Positions 23,254 through 25,602 of a DNA stretch of 25,602 nt are shown here, piece after piece; within the stretch, counting starts at the first letter, position 1; the number at the start of each line of letters is the position of its first letter. The notes beneath the pieces are model-generated. The model saw only the letters and a list, made by a program, of their open reading frames with translations, had not been told where the DNA came from and did not search any database. This DNA comes from UBA2093 sp049454855 (GTDB lineage: Bacteria > Actinomycetota > Acidimicrobiia > Acidimicrobiales > Ilumatobacteraceae). A program made the position numbers and the translations under genes. The stretch is taken from the NCBI GenBank assembly GCA_049454855.1, contig JBMUAQ010000018.1:1-25602 (forward strand), read 5' to 3'.

Positions 23254-23259
23254 ACGGTA
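23254..23259 (-). promoter_or_regulatory. -10 element TACCGT for the DUF305 gene
   Basis: TACCGT on the minus strand, 6 nt before ATG 23247. Confidence 0.63.
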
Positions 23260-23341
23260 CAGGCGCCCGCCGTGCGGGCACCGTGCGGGGCACCAGGGCC
23301 ACAGGGGACACGTGTGGCGAACCGTCGCGGCACGACACAAG

Positions 23342-23347
23342 TAGCGT
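23342..23347 (+). promoter_or_regulatory. -10 element TAGCGT for pgi
   Basis: TAGCGT ends 7 nt before GTG 23355. The longer reading from 23283 would place this promoter inside the gene. Confidence 0.63.
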
Positions 23348-23354
23348 CGGCGGG

Positions 23355-24869
23355 GTGGAAACGCACGAATGGGTCGTGGAACTCGAGGAGTCCGCGGCAC
23401 GGGTCGGCACGATCGCCGATGCGTTCGCCCGCGACGCCTCCCGTGCGGAGAGATTCGTGTTCGGGGTCGGTCCGCTGCGTGTGGACTTCTCGCACCAGCA
23501 CATCGACGAGCCGCACCTCGGGATGCTCCTCGCGTTCGCGGCGGACCGGGGCGTGCAGGCCAGGCGCGACGCGATGCTCGGCGGCGCGACGGTCAATGTG
23601 ACCGAGGGGAGACAGGTGCTCCACACGGCGCTCCGCTCCGGGTCCGCCACGGCAGAGGCGTCGGCGGCACGCGCCGAACTCGACCGCGCGTTCGGTCTTG
23701 CCCTGTCGCTGCGCGACCGGAAGGGTCCGCTGACCCTCGTGAACCTCGGCATCGGCGGGAGCGACCTCGGGCCCGCGATGGTGTGTGCGGCACTCCGGGC
23801 ACGCATCGACGGGCCGGCGTGCCGCTTCGTCTCGAACGTCGACCCCGCCGGACTCGACGCGGCCCTCGAGGGGCTCGATCCGGCAACGACCGTGTTCGTG
23901 GTGTCCTCGAAGACGTTCACCACCCAGGAGACCATGCACAACGCGGCGCGGGCCCGCGACTGGAGCCGCGCTTCACTCGGTGACGGCTGGGCCGACGCGT
24001 TCGTGGCGGTCACCGCGCACCCCGAACGGGCAGTCGATTGGGGGGTGCCGGCTGCACGTTGCCTCCGGTTCTGGGACTGGGTGGGCGGACGCTTCTCGGT
24101 GTCGAGCACCATCGGCTTCCCCGTGATGGTGAGCGCGGGCCCGGACGCGTTCCGGGCCTTTCTCTCGGGCATGGCGGCCATGGACGCGCACTTCGCCTCG
24201 GCTCCGCTCGCCACGAACCTGCCGGTCATCCACGGTCTGGTCGCGTGGGCGAACGCCGTGGTGCACGGACGCCACTCGTCGGCGGTCGTGCCGTATGCGA
24301 GCGATCTCCATCTTCTCCCCGCGTATCTCCAGCAGCTCGTGATGGAGAGCAACGGGAAGTCGGTCACCGAGTACGGACACGATGTCACCGTGCCAACGAG
24401 TGCAGTGCTGTGGGGCGCGCCCGGGACCGACGCACAGCACTCGTTCTTCCAGTTGCTGCACCAGGGCACGCGCATCGTGCCGGTGGAGTTCGTGGGGGTC
24501 CGCCGGCCAGTCGGCGGCGACGCGGAGGCGCACGAGATGCTGCTCGCGAACATGTTCGCCCAGTCCGCGGCGCTCGCGGTCGGCCGTCGCAGCGGGACGG
24601 AGCCGCACCGCGACTTCCCCGGCAACCGTCCGAGCACCACGGTGTTGATGGATGAGCTCTCCCCTGAGGCACTGGGTGCGTACGTCGCGATGCACGAGCA
24701 CTCGACCGCCGTGCAGGGCTGGTTGTGGGGGATCGACAGCTTCGACCAGTGGGGGGTGGAACTCGGCAAGGAGATGGCGGGTGACCTGCTCGCCGAACTG
24801 CGCGGCGGACCGGAAGGGCCCGGAACGCCCGCCACGAGGGCCGCGATCCGCTGGTTCAGGGGGGACTGA
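23355..24869 (+). CDS. pgi: Glucose-6-phosphate isomerase
   Basis: A 504-residue enzyme interconverting glucose 6-phosphate and fructose 6-phosphate in glycolysis and gluconeogenesis. The phosphate-binding region is VNLGIGGSDLGP at 129-140 and FVVSSKTFTTQETM at 181-194. The signature GGRFSVSSTIGFP is at 244-256. Likely catalytic residues are E331 (MESNGKS), H362 (GTDAQHSFFQLLHQG) and K472 (GVELGKEMA). The start at GTG 23355 (METHEWVVEL) fits a TAGCGT element. The upstream GTG 23283 would add about 24 residues of unusual composition. It is somewhat shorter than E. coli Pgi (about 549). It has its own promoter, with no linked pentose-phosphate genes in view. Confidence 0.96.
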   Translation: METHEWVVELEESAARVGTIADAFARDASRAERFVFGVGPLRVDFSHQHIDEPHLGMLLAFAADRGVQARRDAMLGGATVNVTEGRQVLHTALRSGSATAEASAARAELDRAFGLALSLRDRKGPLTLVNLGIGGSDLGPAMVCAALRARIDGPACRFVSNVDPAGLDAALEGLDPATTVFVVSSKTFTTQETMHNAARARDWSRASLGDGWADAFVAVTAHPERAVDWGVPAARCLRFWDWVGGRFSVSSTIGFPVMVSAGPDAFRAFLSGMAAMDAHFASAPLATNLPVIHGLVAWANAVVHGRHSSAVVPYASDLHLLPAYLQQLVMESNGKSVTEYGHDVTVPTSAVLWGAPGTDAQHSFFQLLHQGTRIVPVEFVGVRRPVGGDAEAHEMLLANMFAQSAALAVGRRSGTEPHRDFPGNRPSTTVLMDELSPEALGAYVAMHEHSTAVQGWLWGIDSFDQWGVELGKEMAGDLLAELRGGPEGPGTPATRAAIRWFRGD

Positions 24870-24904
24870 GCAGGTCGCAGCACGCGGCCCGGGGGGAAGT
24901 TGGG

Positions 24905-24918
24905 CGAACAAATGTTTG
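24905..24918 (+). promoter_or_regulatory. SOS box (LexA operator) in front of the WYL regulator gene
   Basis: CGAACAAATGTTTG matches the Gram-positive SOS box CGAACRNRYGTTYG at every position. It is the core of a longer inverted repeat, GGGCGAACA-AA-TGTTTGCCC (24902-24921). It ends 4 nt before the TATCAT -10 element, where bound LexA would block RNA polymerase. Confidence 0.72.
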
Positions 24919-24922
24919 CCCC

Positions 24923-24928
24923 TATCAT
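24923..24928 (+). promoter_or_regulatory. -10 element TATCAT for the WYL regulator gene
   Basis: TATCAT ends 8 nt before ATG 24937 and directly follows the SOS box. Confidence 0.63.
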
Positions 24929-24936
24929 GTCGCGCC

Positions 24937-25602
24937 ATGGCGCGGGGGGCGAGCAGTTCGTACGACAACACCGTGCGCATGCTGAACCTCGTGGCGCTGC
25001 TCAGCCACACGGAGATCCCGTTGAGCATCGAGCAGATCGCCGACCGGCTCGACGAGCTCGACCCTCGGTTCCGCTACCCGGCGAAGGACAAGGGACGCCG
25101 CGAGGCGTTCAACCGCGACAAGCGTGCGCTGCTCGACATCGGCGTGCCGATCATCACGTCGTGGCTCGGTGGCGAGGACGCCGGGGTCGGCGCCTACATG
25201 ATCGACAAGAGCGAGTACGCACCCGCGAACTACGGGCTCACCGACGAGGAGATGGATGCGCTCCAGGCCGCCGCGGCCCTCGTGCAGATCGACCAGCCGT
25301 GGTTGAAGAGCGCCATCCAGTGGCTCGGTGGCGCCGTGGGCGATGCGTCGTCCCCCGCCGTGGCCCGTTTCGCGGATGCATCGCCGGAACTCGAGACACT
25401 GTGGGCTGCGGTGCGTTCGCGCAGCAGGGTCGGCTTCTCGTACCACGGCCTCTCGCGCACGGTGCGTCCGTACGGCATCGCCAACCACGGCGGCATGTGG
25501 TACGTGGTGGGCAACGACGAGACACGCGGGGCCGAGCGCAACTTCCGCGTCGACCGCATCGAGGGTCCGGTCACCACAGTCGGGGCCGCCGGTGCGTTCG
25601 AG
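24937..25602 (+). CDS. WYL-domain transcriptional regulator, PafB/PafC-like (3' end outside window)
   Basis: 222 residues are visible, with the frame open at the window end. The N-terminal helix-turn-helix (about 8-72) contains VRMLNLVALLSHTEIPLSIEQIA, shown here by its core RMLNLVALL, and a basic patch with FNRDKRALLDIGVPI as in PafB/PafC. A linker helix region (101-160) follows, then the WYL domain from about 162: VGFSYHGLSRTVRPYG, GMWYVVGND at 186-194 (the WYL-like triad is W188-Y189-V190) and NFRVDRIEG. PafB and PafC form a heterodimer (or fusion) that activates the LexA/RecA-independent DNA-damage response of actinobacteria. ATG 24937 follows TATCAT. The SOS box in front suggests damage-inducible expression. 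A partner gene would be expected downstream, outside the window. Confidence 0.88.
   Translation, partial: MARGASSSYDNTVRMLNLVALLSHTEIPLSIEQIADRLDELDPRFRYPAKDKGRREAFNRDKRALLDIGVPIITSWLGGEDAGVGAYMIDKSEYAPANYGLTDEEMDALQAAAALVQIDQPWLKSAIQWLGGAVGDASSPAVARFADASPELETLWAAVRSRSRVGFSYHGLSRTVRPYGIANHGGMWYVVGNDETRGAERNFRVDRIEGPVTTVGAAGAFE

Noticed and set aside
22490..24928. An 812-codon open frame on the minus strand
   Set aside because: It is antisense to pgi and covers the DUF305 gene in another frame; its residue composition is repetitive Arg/Ala/Pro/Ser without family motifs, as expected in GC-rich DNA. pgi and DUF305 explain the region.

Overview
The window is a compact, visibly GC-rich stretch of an actinobacterial chromosome, most likely from the class Acidimicrobiia or a close relative (inference). 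The evidence is a mycobacterial-type furA-katG pair, a tiny ribosomal protein bL37 gene, a PafB/PafC-like WYL regulator, Thr-Val-Pro-rich tails on exported proteins, and a uniform TAnnnT promoter placed directly against start codons. I read 28 protein genes (two cut by the window ends, one broken) and one tRNA-Leu(UAA). No gap between genes exceeds about 110 bases. I see no CRISPR array, insertion sequence, prophage or integration site.

Layout. 1-1438 (-) is an acyl-CoA dehydrogenase resembling (2S)-methylsuccinyl-CoA dehydrogenase. 1527-5169 (+) holds a beta-lactamase-fold hydrolase and an overlapping YbhN-type membrane protein, then a MaoC-fold hydratase and the overlapping mutY. 5176-6048 (-) is an epoxide-hydrolase-like enzyme, divergent from an MBL-fold hydrolase (6134-6964). 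A flavin reductase and a DoxX/MauE membrane protein follow. 7907-9952 (-) is an S9 oligopeptidase (ptrB), divergent from an Asp-ligand-type ferredoxin. 10318-12391 (+) holds an HxlR regulator, an exported HNH nuclease, bL37 and a VOC protein, converging on a RecB-like Fe-S nuclease (12388-13341, -). 13398-16666 (+) holds an unknown gene, tRNA-Leu, furA and katG. 16751-19016 (+) holds a frame-broken menC/NSAR-type gene and an M20 peptidase whose 3' end runs into argG (18956-20281, -). A small membrane protein (-), a GT2 glycosyltransferase (+) and an L,D-transpeptidase (+) follow. DUF305 (-) is divergent from pgi (+), and the window ends inside a WYL regulator (+).

How genes work together. furA and katG form a peroxide-defence operon with a candidate operator upstream. 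The broken racemase gene beside an M20 peptidase recalls the N-succinylamino-acid racemase pathway. The GT2 enzyme, the transpeptidase and the YbhN-like protein suggest envelope work. mutY, the RecB-like nuclease and the SOS-box-preceded WYL regulator concern DNA repair.

The two strongest findings are these. (1) Twenty of the 28 protein genes have a TAnnnT hexamer 6-9 nt before the start codon, which points to leaderless transcription as the default and fixes many starts. (2) A perfect actinobacterial/Bacillus-type SOS box (CGAACAAATGTTTG, 24905-24918) lies against the -10 of the WYL regulator, suggesting LexA control of a PafBC-type DNA-damage regulator.
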